This document shows, piece by piece, positions 1-5,410 of a DNA stretch of 5,718 nucleotides (its first letter is position 1; the number at the start of each line of letters is the position of its first letter). This DNA is from Thiohalomonas sp. (lineage in GTDB: Bacteria; Pseudomonadota; Gammaproteobacteria; GRL18), in NCBI GenBank assembly GCA_023864145.1, contig JAIVER010000096.1:1-5718 (forward strand). Reading direction: 5' to 3'. Both the position numbers and the translations under genes were made by a program. A model generated the notes under the pieces. It ran no database searches. It was not told the DNA's origin and worked only from the letters and a program-made list of their open reading frames with translations.

Positions 1-92
1 TTACCTTATAAGGCTGACACAGAAAAACAAGCTGAGTTTATCCGAGCCTACGAGCAGTTAAAAAAGAAAATAGCGGTTGATGAGTCGATTAC

Positions 93-135
93 ACCCATGA
101 CCTATGAAAATCAAGCATTTTCATAGGTCATGGGT
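93..135. repeat. Perfect 18-bp inverted repeat at the IS630 deletion joint
   Basis: The arms at 93-110 (ACCCATGACCTATGAAAA) and 118-135 (its exact reverse complement) are separated by a 7-nt loop (TCAAGCA). It sits exactly where the middle of the transposase gene is missing, and it brings a stop codon (TAG 124-126) into the upstream frame. No T-run follows on either strand, so it does not look like an intrinsic terminator. It may be a foldback product made during the deletion, or a tiny inserted palindromic element. Confidence 0.9.
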
Positions 136-330
136 ATAGCCCAAATTTGAATCCGATAGAGCGGTTATGGAAAGTAATGAATGAAAAGGTGAGAAATAAT
201 CATTTTTTTCACAATGCTAAGCTAAAGAGTTTCGACAGAAAATTAATGAGTTTTTTGATGAAATTTTACCGAGGATTAAAAAATCATTAGATTCTCGAAT
301 TAATGATAATTTCCAAGTGTTCGATCCTGC

Positions 331-352
331 ATTTTCAAGTTGATTGGGTATA
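331..352 (+). mobile_element. Probable right end of IS630 element at TA target in IS3 orfB
   Basis: The IS630 coding frame stops at 341-343 and runs straight into TGGGTATA (345-352). From 351 on, the - strand reads the IS3 orfB protein (GEGWMY then joint). IS630 elements insert at TA and often end very close to the transposase stop. The TA at 351-352 therefore fits as the target dinucleotide. The opposite end of the element is outside the window, so the terminal repeat cannot be compared. Confidence 0.5.
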
Positions 353-783
353 CATCCAGCCTTCACCTGTTTTTAAGTAGGTAATATCTTCGGCCCAAAT
401 ATGATTAGGCGCAACAGGATCGAAGTTCTAATTAAGCAAATTATCCGCCACCTTATCATTATGATTTCTTTTAGTGGTTACTTTGTATGCAATGCGTTGA
501 GTGACTTTTAATTTCAACTTTTTCATAAGGTTGCGTACTTTGTAACGACCAATTTGAAAGCCTTCTTTACGTAATTTTTTCATCATTTCACGGCTACCTA
601 AGCTATTTCGACTTTGCTTAAACAGCTCTTTCATACGACGATACAGGTCAGCATTTCTGCACTGATCAGCTGACCTGGTCGTTTTTTCCAGGCATAATAA
701 GCTGATGTACTGACAGGCATAACCCGACATAAAATACTTACCGGGAAATGGGGTGATTCGTCTTTGATGAAGTCAAATTTTAC
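351..783 (-). pseudogene. IS3-family orfB transposase, N-terminal remnant
   Basis: This is the 5' part of an IS3 orfB (DDE integrase-type transposase). The - strand starts with VKFDFIKDESPHFPVSILCR at 783, then VSTSAYYAWKKRPGQ, which is the typical N-terminal block of the family. A frameshift near 650-660 moves it to DLYRRMKELFKQSRNSLGSR and on through IGRYKVRNLMKKLKLKV and the NHNDKVADNLLN block. An amber codon at 428-430 replaces what is normally Q in NLLNQNF. Beyond it the frame continues in register with FDPVAPNHIWAEDITYLKTG, which holds the first catalytic D, and then ends at the IS630 joint. The remaining catalytic residues are not present. The preceding orfA stop overlaps its start, as usual for the family. 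Confidence 0.85.
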
Positions 784-1023
784 TTCATTTCTTTCGCGAA
801 GAAAGCAGTAGCTCTGGTCAGAGAGCAAGGCTACTCAGTTCCAGATGCGCCTAAATCACTGGGAATATGAGGGTAAATCATTGTCAGAAGATGAACGAGA
901 AGAGCTTAAACATCTACGTAAAGAAAATAAGACTTTACGCATGGAGAAAGAGATTTTAAAAAAGGCCAGTGCTTCTTCTTTAAATTCTTTGGAATATTGT
1001 TTGTATGTTCTTTTCTGTCCCAT
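784..1023 (-). pseudogene. IS3-family orfA with internal inverted segment
   Basis: orfA encodes the small helix-turn-helix protein of IS3 elements. It starts on the - strand at ATG 1023, with a GAGGTG ribosome binding site at 1029-1034. It reads MGQKRTYKQYSKEFKEEA until about 970. The next part of the protein (VALVREQGYSVPDA and KSLSEDEREELKHLRKENK, ending EKEILKKASA) is found on the + strand from about 805 to 973. The final FFAKEMK is again on the - strand at about 784-802. Inside the inverted piece about 10-20 codons between SLGI and YEGKS are missing, which removes part of the DNA-binding region and shifts the frame. The gene is dead. Confidence 0.85.
798..978. repeat. Short inverted repeats bounding the orfA inversion
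   Basis: GAAGAAAGCA at 798-807 and TGCTTCTTC at 970-978 are near-perfect inverted copies. In an intact orfA these would code the EEA near the start and the AFF near the end. The 162 bp between them (808-969) are flipped relative to the rest of the element. Flipping the segment back restores an orfA that joins correctly at both ends. Confidence 0.8.
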
Positions 1024-1053
1024 TCTTGCACCTCAATAAGTGATTGTTATTAT

Positions 1054-1077
1054 CTCTTATTAAAGTGTACGGTTCCA
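1054..1077 (-). repeat. IS3 element left terminal end
   Basis: Reading the - strand from 1077, the element begins TGGAACCGTACACTTTAATA, about 50 bp ahead of the orfA start. The recA sequence ends directly beside it. The matching right terminal repeat is outside the window, so the exact border (1077 plus or minus a few bases) and any target duplication cannot be verified. Confidence 0.6.
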
Positions 1078-1910
1078 TTAGACCACAACAATACCTCCTC
1101 CATATAAAATATCAAGCTCAGTTTGTTTAAATGGAGGTGCTACTTTATTTTTAACAACTTTAACTCGTGTTTCATTACCTAAACCTAAAATTTCATCTCC
1201 TTTTTTAATTGCACCAATACGACGAATATCCAATCGTACTGAAGAATAAAACTTTAGTGCATTACCTCCAGTTGTTATTTCTGGATTTCCAAACATAACA
1301 CCTATTTTCATACGGAGTTGCTTAATAAAAATAACCATTGTATTTGATCTGCTAATTACAGCAGTCAATTTCCTAAGGGCTTGGGACAGAAGAGGGGGCT
1401 GAAGGCGCATTTAGGAATCCCCCATGTCACCATCGATTTCAGCTTTCGGTGTTAGGGAGGCAACCGAATCAATTACAATAACTCCTACTGCACCAGAACG
1501 TGTAAGCATATCTGTAATTTCTAAAGCTTGTTCTCCAGCATCAGGCTGTGATACAAGTAAATCATCAATATTAACTCCAAGTTTTTCAGCATAAGCAGGA
1601 TCAAATGCATGTTCTGCATCAATGAAAGCACATGCTAAAGCTGCCTTCTGAGTTTCAGTAATAACTTGTAATGTTAAAGTGGTCTTGCCTGATGATTCAG
1701 GGCCATAAATTTCTACAACTCTACCCCGAGGAAGGCCTCCTCCAATACCTAATGCGACATCCAGGCTATAGAACCAGTAGAAAAACTCTATCAATATTAT
1801 TAGAAAAAAGAGCGCGATCATCACCTAAACGCATCACTGAACCTTTTAGCAAACTGACGATCAATTTGAGAGATTGCAGCTTCAAGTGGTTTTTGTTTAT
1901 TTGCATCCAC
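1078..1910 (-). pseudogene. recA: recA, recombinase A, disrupted pseudogene
   Basis: RecA forms filaments on single-stranded DNA for homologous recombination and triggers SOS by LexA cleavage. The - strand still reads most of the ATPase core: Walker [39 protein letters not shown], the L2 region [10 protein letters not shown], and [20 protein letters not shown]. The gene is broken several times: an extra A in the run at 1844-1847, a T-run change at 1781-1785, a lost C near 1761-1765, and an in-frame TAA at 1408-1410 where GDSH(M) normally follows. An IS3 element cuts it after ILYGGGI, losing roughly the last 55-65 residues. Substitutions cluster after the stop (MRLQPP for the usual MGLQAR). 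The start is probably GTG 1908-1910, or an ATG decayed to ATA at 1914-1916 (M-S-V-D-A-N-K). No segment could give a working RecA. Confidence 0.95.
1177..1188. repeat. 6-bp tandem duplication inside recA
   Basis: ACCTAA is repeated twice in tandem on the + strand. On the coding strand it adds a second Leu-Gly, giving [12 protein letters not shown] where RecA proteins normally have a single LG before NETR. It is consistent with replication slippage in a gene no longer under selection. Confidence 0.7.
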
Positions 1911-2051
1911 GCTTATAGTTAAGTATTTCTAATTAAAATACATAGATTGTTAGTTTATTTTTGAGTATATTTATTAACAAACAGTTGAGTTACTATTGAT
2001 ATTTGTACAACAATTATAAGAAGTCTTTTGAGGTGCTCAAGTATAAGTTGA
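1911..2051. other. pncC-recA intergenic region
   Basis: This 141-bp stretch is very AT-rich and has no gene. It holds the promoter-like pair at 2013-2040. I see no CTGT-N8-ACAG LexA-type operator, which would be expected upstream of a gammaproteobacterial recA. A small TTGAG/CTCAA hairpin (about 2026-2040) overlaps the -35 hexamer and has no T-run after it on the - strand, so it is not a convincing terminator. Confidence 0.5.
2013..2040 (-). promoter_or_regulatory. sigma70-type promoter upstream of recA
   Basis: On the - strand TTGAGC (2040-2035) is followed after 16 bp by a perfect TATAAT (2018-2013). Transcription would start near 2006, about 95 nt before the recA start. This suggests recA once had its own promoter downstream of pncC and that it may still drive a useless transcript. 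Confidence 0.5.
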
Positions 2052-2570
2052 TTAGTGTGAAATGTCTTTGATTATTTCATACAGTTTGTGTAGAGAAAAA
2101 TGAGCAGACTGCTTTCTTACTGCCCTACGATCTCCAGAAAAAAACTGAGTAGTAGTGATACATTTTATTTTTTTATCCGCTAAATTAGCTGCAGCTAAGT
2201 CATAATAAGCCCATGAAAAACAAACCGTACCCACGGGTTTGTTTTTAGTGGCTCCGCCCGGACCCGCAATCCCGGTAATGGATAAAGCATAGTGTGTCTG
2301 AGAATGCTCTAACACGCCTTTAGCCATTGCCTCAGCAACTGATTCACTCACAGCCCCGCAATCAGAGATAAGCTGCTCGTTAACTCCCCGCATCTGCTCC
2401 TTGGATAAATTGCTATAGGTAACAAAACCTCGCTCAAACCATTGCGAACTACCGGCACGGTCAGTGATAAGCTTTGCAACCATCCCTCCTGTAGAAGATT
2501 CTGCTGTGGCGATCATCTGGCTGTTTTTAATACAAAAATCAGCTAAATTATTCAGACTGGTTTCTATCAT
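2052..2570 (-). CDS. pncC: Nicotinamide-nucleotide amidohydrolase PncC (CinA C-terminal domain)
   Basis: PncC deamidates nicotinamide mononucleotide to nicotinate mononucleotide in the cytosol, recycling NAD breakdown products. The 172-residue product covers the whole stand-alone CinA C-terminal domain, close to the family's usual length of about 160-170. Visible blocks are TAESSTGG (residues 22-29; the usual form is AESCTGG), SSQWFERGFVTYSN (41-54), GAVSESV (72-78), ITGIAGPGG (98-106), KPVGTV (111-116) and GDRRAVRKQ (146-154). There are no breaks. ATG 2568-2570 gives the expected N-terminus, although no clear Shine-Dalgarno lies before it. It precedes recA on the same strand, the common gammaproteobacterial order. 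Its survival beside a ruined recA suggests the NAD salvage role is still selected. Confidence 0.92.
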   Translation of the reverse strand: MIETSLNNLADFCIKNSQMIATAESSTGGMVAKLITDRAGSSQWFERGFVTYSNLSKEQMRGVNEQLISDCGAVSESVAEAMAKGVLEHSQTHYALSITGIAGPGGATKNKPVGTVCFSWAYYDLAAANLADKKIKCITTTQFFSGDRRAVRKQSAHFSLHKLYEIIKDISH

Positions 2571-2669
2571 ATTAATATTTATATTTATAAATGTTGCCTG
2601 AAGCGCTCACTGGTTTAAATATAAAATCAAGACCGTAATAAGGTCAGGTTAACTAAGTGTATCCGCTCA
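2571..2669. other. Divergent intergenic region
   Basis: This 99-bp AT-rich gap lies between pncC and the degraded + strand gene. It contains an AT-only stretch next to the pncC start (about 2568-2592) and the 2633-2648 copy of a short repeat. In many gammaproteobacteria mutS lies upstream of this gene pair; it is not here. I could not pick a convincing promoter. Confidence 0.4.
2633..2648 (+). repeat. Short dispersed repeat copy 1 (CCGTAATAAGGTCAGG)
   Basis: This 16-bp sequence matches the reverse complement of 5520-5535 (CCGTAATAGGGTCAGG) at 15 of 16 positions, with further partial similarity downstream (TTAAC here, GTGAAC there). It may be the end of a small mobile or REP-like element. Two copies in one window are suggestive only. 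Confidence 0.4.
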
Positions 2670-3093
2670 ATGCAAATTTCAAATTCCAGTCTTTCACAAT
2701 TCATCAACAGTACTGTCGCCCCACTGCTAAGGCGGTAACGATTGGAGGTCAGATTGCCGATAATGAAAAAACAGAATTAACAGCCTGTTAATTCTGTTTT
2801 AGAACGTTCTGGGGATGAATCACAAACACAGCTTATACAGCAGCCATCGACACAAACTCCAGGTTTCGGTGATTTTAGTAATACCTTCGTCTCAAGAGTT
2901 GTCACAAAATTTAAACGACACTCAGACACTTCTCAGACAGAGTCATCTACAAGCAATATTTCCTTATGCTAATCGCAGAAGCTTTGCAGGTCTTACCGGT
3001 AGTCCCCTAGTGATCCAGCAGTATTTAAATAATGAATCACCTGCTTCAAGTCAGTCTGGAAATGTTCCGAGAAACATTAATTTCTTTGTTTAA
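2670..3093 (+). pseudogene. Degraded hypothetical protein gene
   Basis: I do not recognise a named family. Pieces in three frames join into one plausible protein of about 140 residues. It starts MQISNSSLSQFINSTVAP from ATG 2670 and changes frame near 2722 to TAKAVTIGGQIADNEKTELT. It changes again at about 2781-2786 to PVNSVLERSGDESQTQLIQQ, and near 2885-2900 to SQELSQNLNDTQTLLRQ, ending GNVPRNINFFV at TAA 3091-3093. The product would be polar, Q/S/T/N-rich and probably largely disordered, with no signal peptide or membrane segment. Short proteins of this kind, with a disordered middle and a hydrophobic C-terminal tail, occur in many gammaproteobacteria. The longest unbroken part alone (2815-3093) begins with an unconvincing His/Ser/Tyr-rich stretch, which supports the frameshift reading. 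It ends 15 bp from the convergent PilZ gene. Confidence 0.5.
2768..2800. repeat. Perfect 15-bp palindrome with 3-nt loop
   Basis: Arms AAAACAGAATTAACA (2768-2782) and its exact reverse complement (2786-2800) flank the loop GCC. The A-run before and T-run after give it the shape of a bidirectional intrinsic terminator, but the stem is GC-poor and it lies inside the reconstructed degraded gene, at a frame switch. A terminator for a shorter upstream transcript and a mutation scar are both possible. Confidence 0.7.
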
Positions 3094-3108
3094 GAAGAGT
3101 GCAAAACT

Positions 3109-3387
3109 CTAAATAACTTCTTCTAAAGATACACCAACAATGTATTTACCACTGTCTTCGTCTTTAACCACATGAGCCACCTTTGCTTTTTGAATCACAG
3201 GATGGACAGTAACATCAAGTTCCTGGCCTTCTGTTAATTCGTGATCGGTGATGAAGTTCACCCCGGCAGCAGTTAAATTTTTAGCATCACCCTTAAACTT
3301 TTCAGAACTACCTACTTCCGAAAAGTCAATGTGGCAATCCACTGACTTGCGATAAATAGAACGTTTCTCATCAAAATTAATCGTCAT
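3109..3387 (-). CDS. Single-domain PilZ protein (probable c-di-GMP binding)
   Basis: PilZ domains bind cyclic di-GMP and alter motility, adhesion or exopolysaccharide output through partner proteins. This 92-residue protein is one PilZ domain with no other domain, signal peptide or membrane segment, so it should act in the cytosol. The first binding motif RxxxR is visible as R9-S-I-Y-R13. The second, D/NxSxxG, appears as N37-L-T-A-A-G42, with Thr in place of Ser. The rest (VNFITDHELTEGQELDVTVH, KAKVAHVV, YIVGVSLEEV) fits the beta-barrel. The gene is complete. Its start ATG 3385-3387 is fixed by a strong ribosome binding site, AGGAGAGA at 3401-3394. It has its own promoter and stands alone between broken genes. 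Confidence 0.82.
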   Translation of the reverse strand: MTINFDEKRSIYRKSVDCHIDFSEVGSSEKFKGDAKNLTAAGVNFITDHELTEGQELDVTVHPVIQKAKVAHVVKDEDSGKYIVGVSLEEVI

Positions 3388-3393
3388 AATTAT

Positions 3394-3401
3394 TCTCTCC
3401 T
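3394..3401 (-). promoter_or_regulatory. Ribosome binding site of the PilZ gene
   Basis: AGGAGAGA on the - strand lies 6 nt before ATG 3387. It is the strongest Shine-Dalgarno among the chromosomal genes here and fixes the start. Confidence 0.75.
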
Positions 3402-3454
3402 GGATAAATTAATCGGTACAAAGTGGAAAAAAATGTGAAAAAAATTTTCTAGTT

Positions 3455-3477
3455 CTTAACTCTAATTAAGAGTTAAG
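3455..3477. promoter_or_regulatory. Operator-like palindrome in the PilZ leader
   Basis: Perfect 9-bp arms CTTAACTCT (3455-3463) and AGAGTTAAG (3469-3477) flank a 5-bp spacer, AATTA. It lies just downstream of the predicted transcription start (about 3480) of the PilZ gene. That position and shape suit a dimeric repressor site. Alternatively it forms a weak hairpin in the leader RNA. Confidence 0.45.
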
Positions 3478-3486
3478 TTATAATTA

Positions 3487-3515
3487 ATAATAGCAGTTAA
3501 TGTTTAAAAAAGCAA
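3487..3515 (-). promoter_or_regulatory. sigma70-type promoter for the PilZ gene
   Basis: On the - strand TTGCTT (3515-3510) is followed after 17 bp by TATTAT (3492-3487). The leader would be about 90 nt long and would include the palindrome at 3455-3477. The surrounding sequence is very AT-rich, so chance matches are possible. Confidence 0.45.
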
Positions 3516-3586
3516 GGAATAATCACATTTCTGCAAAAAATTTATAATTAATTTTATTTCTGAGAATAGCGTCTCAATTAAGATGC

Positions 3587-4476
3587 CTATTGAGCATTCA
3601 CCTTTAGTAAATAAGATTTCCTCTCTGAACTGACAAAGTAGTGTTTTTCATCTTTGCTCAGACACATTGCTTCCGGCTGAAACAATTTGTTATATTTCAG
3701 TGAGTGTTCATAGCGCCAGCTATTTTCAGGCTTATCTTTACGAAAACGATGGATACGCCTATAGGTATTAATCGACATCAATGTACCTCAACACTAATAT
3801 CCAAAGCGGTGGGTTTTACAATGTCATTTAATTCAGGCACTTTAATCGCAGTTGGCATTTGTCCGTTATCTGGTGGATTTAACGGCAACTCAAATAAATA
3901 GGCATGAGAGGTATGTTTACTTAATAAGATAATTTTTTTACGCACACTATCCACAGCAACTGATTCAACATCATAGGATTTATCATCTTCATATTTAAAA
4001 ACAAATGACCAGGCAGGAGAAATGGCTGAACGTTTTTTGCGAGGCATTTTGTTCAAAGAAGGTTCTTTAATGATGATGATTTGATAATCCCAGCGAAATC
4101 GTAAATTATCACCTGTATCCGCAATTAATAAGTAATGTTCATCCTGATATTCAAAAGCATCCATATCTTCCTAGTCATAGCTTTGCACATCGTCCAGATG
4201 AAAAGCACCGAGATCTTTTCCCTTATGATTCAGCGCATAAATAATTGGCATATGGCCGCTATCATTATGAGTCCATAACACTTTTTTTTCACGAGTAGAA
4301 CAAGCTAAGCCGCTGGATTCATTGATGAGCTTATTCTCAATGGGATAGCGTTTTTGTTCCGTTTTATGCACAGTTAATTGTGCCCATGACGGCAGTGAAT
4401 AATACGCCGCTAAAAAACAAGCCAGGCGGAACAAAAAAAATAAATAGTTAAATGATTCTCGTTTTTTTGTATGCAT
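3587..4476 (-). pseudogene. Exported propeller-like protein, broken by an amber codon and a frameshift
   Basis: The reconstructed protein has about 296 residues. It begins with a signal peptide: basic MHTKKRE, then a hydrophobic stretch at residues 11-31 ending SLPSWA before QL. Conserved-looking motifs follow: ESSGLA (53-58), WTHNDSG (68-74), a YDxED site (100-104) and IADTGDN (118-124). This set occurs in uncharacterised periplasmic beta-propeller-like proteins, where the segment reads DWED. Here the W codon is TAG (4171-4173), in frame with the rest. A second break near 3778-3790 shifts the frame before TYRRIHRFRKD, which runs to the natural end at TAG 3587-3589. It starts 7 bp after the DUF4197 gene, so the two probably formed an operon. 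The biochemical function is unknown. Confidence 0.7.
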
Positions 4477-4483
4477 GCTTATT

Positions 4484-5410
4484 TTAAAGCTGTCTATTGT
4501 ACAGAGACGGCAGGATATCTCGTGTTTTTTGATAAAGTTGTTTCATAATTTGCTCAAATTTTGCTTTGTTATCATATAAGCTGGCAAACTCCCGGGCAAT
4601 TTCGAGTAAATATTGAGGGCTGTTTTTTTCACCTCGAGAAATAGAACCAAACACATTTTTGAGGATTTCTGTTGAACGTGCCGCTGGATTTTGACGGATA
4701 AGTTTTTCCTGTGCCGCAATTTTGGTAAACAAACCTGCCATTATTTTATCAGTAACATAGCGGTCAATATCAGCAGCACTGCCTAAATATGAATCCATTA
4801 AACCAAAGGTATCGTATTTTTTAACCTGGGCAGGCATTGCTTTATAATATTGCGTGACTTGCGTCTGATTCATAGCATCATTAACATAGGGAGTAATTAA
4901 CTGACTTAATTGCTCAGAAGTATTTTTTTGAAATAATCCGTAGCTGCGGTGTCGCCACCGAATAAAATACCCTGAGCATCATCCAGTGACATTTTACAAT
5001 GGCATCAACAAACACATTGCTCACTTGAGGCACGACTTGTTCTGCTGCACGGTTCATACTGGTGACAAATTCATCAGCCATTTTTTCCTGACCAAATGAA
5101 CGCAGGGCTTTTTCAAGTTGCTGCATACTGTCTGGCAAAGGGATCTTGACGGACTGATCATTGAGAAAACCATTTTCTGTGCCCAGCATATCAATGGCTT
5201 TTTTGACTCCCACATCCAGCGCTTCTTTAAATCCCTGACTGATTTCATCATTTGAGAGGGCTGATGACATAGTAGTTGTCGTATCCTGTCCTGTGGTTGA
5301 TTTTAATACTTTATCCGTTTCTTTAACCCAGTCTTGCCGCCAGAAAAAGCAGGACTTACCATAGCGCCTATAACCACTAATACTGATAATATCAGCAATT
5401 GTTTTTTCAT
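4484..5410 (-). pseudogene. DUF4197 exported protein, three frameshifts
   Basis: This is a member of the DUF4197 family, exported proteins of unknown function common in proteobacteria. ATG 5408-5410 begins a signal peptide (MKKQLLILSVLVVIGAMVSP, AFS). A lost base near 5335 breaks the frame before the WVKETDKVLKSTTG stretch. The conserved domain follows: GFKEALDVGVKKAIDMLG, VKIPLPDSMQQLEKALR, ADEFVTSMNRAAEQVVP. One A is missing near 4996 (before MSLDDAQGILFGGDTAATDY) and another in the 7-A run at 4922-4928 (before NTSEQLSQLI). The last frame reads YVTDKIMAGLFTKIAAQEK, QNPAARSTEILKNVFGS. Family members usually end about here; this one continues for roughly 50 residues. All three breaks are single-base losses, two in A-runs. 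The start has only a weak AGAG ribosome binding site and no clear promoter. Confidence 0.85.

Larger units (their letters stand above)
1..352 (+). pseudogene. IS630-family transposase, 3' remnant with internal deletion
   Basis: This is the C-terminal part of a DDE transposase of the IS630 type; its 5' part lies left of the window. Frame 1 from base 1 reads a typical mid-protein stretch (QAEFIRAYEQLKKKIAVDES) up to about base 92. The C-terminal motif YSPNLNPIERLWK follows from base 135 in another frame, then a second frame change near 218-240, and the terminal INEFFDEILPRIKKSLDSRI stretch ends at TGA 341-343. In IS630 transposases roughly 100 residues carrying the first two catalytic aspartates lie between these blocks. 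Here they are missing and are replaced by a 43-bp hairpin. Only the last catalytic residue (E of NPIER) remains, so the protein cannot be active. The family call is firm; the size of the deletion is estimated from memory of the family. Confidence 0.85.
351..1077 (-). mobile_element. IS3-family insertion element, degraded, truncated on its orfB side
   Basis: The element reads on the - strand from its left end at 1077 (TGGAACCGTACACTT) through orfA and orfB to the IS630 joint at about 351. It has inserted into recA and removed that gene's 3' end. Damage includes an internal inversion and deletion in orfA, a frameshift and a nonsense codon in orfB, and interruption by the IS630 remnant. The rest of orfB and the right end of the element, followed by the recA tail, would be expected left of base 1. 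The family is clear from both proteins; I do not assign the subgroup. Confidence 0.85.

Noticed and set aside
845..1039. A free-standing small + strand gene with a coiled-coil-like sequence
   Set aside because: Its first two thirds are the inverted middle of IS3 orfA and its end is antisense to the orfA start; the apparent ATG is out of the orfA frame.
1..1077. CRISPR array or novel defence system among the repeats
   Set aside because: The repeats are inverted, few and explained by IS elements and their rearrangement; there are no regularly spaced direct repeats and no defence-type genes in the window.
1078..1824. Two separate RecA-like proteins, one on each side of the TAA at 1408-1410
   Set aside because: Both parts are in the same frame and form one continuous RecA alignment; the apparent N-terminus of the upstream part (hydrophobic, Phe-rich) is the out-of-frame reading of normal RecA codons.
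1671..1922. Open frame on the + strand opposite recA
   Set aside because: It is the antisense shadow of recA, with no ribosome binding site or family resemblance.
3561..3576. TGAGA/TCTCA hairpin after the propeller-like gene as a terminator
   Set aside because: The stem is only 5 bp and no T-run follows on the - strand.
3704..3901. Open frame on the + strand opposite the propeller-like gene
   Set aside because: It is antisense to a recognisable coding region and has no coding features of its own.
428..4173. Possible reassignment of TAG as a sense codon, since TAG interrupts IS3 orfB (at a Q position) and the propeller-like gene (at a W position)
   Set aside because: The two sites would need different amino acids, and TAG is used as the natural end of the intact PilZ gene (3109-3111) and at the end of the propeller-like gene (3587-3589).
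5054..5251. Second - strand frame overlapping the DUF4197 domain
   Set aside because: It is an alternative frame of the conserved DUF4197 segment, which is clearly coding in the other frame.
1761..5335. All frameshifts being sequencing errors
   Set aside because: Several lie in homopolymers and could be technical, but nonsense codons in three genes, an IS insertion, an inversion and internal deletions show real decay. Individual homopolymer indels remain unproven.
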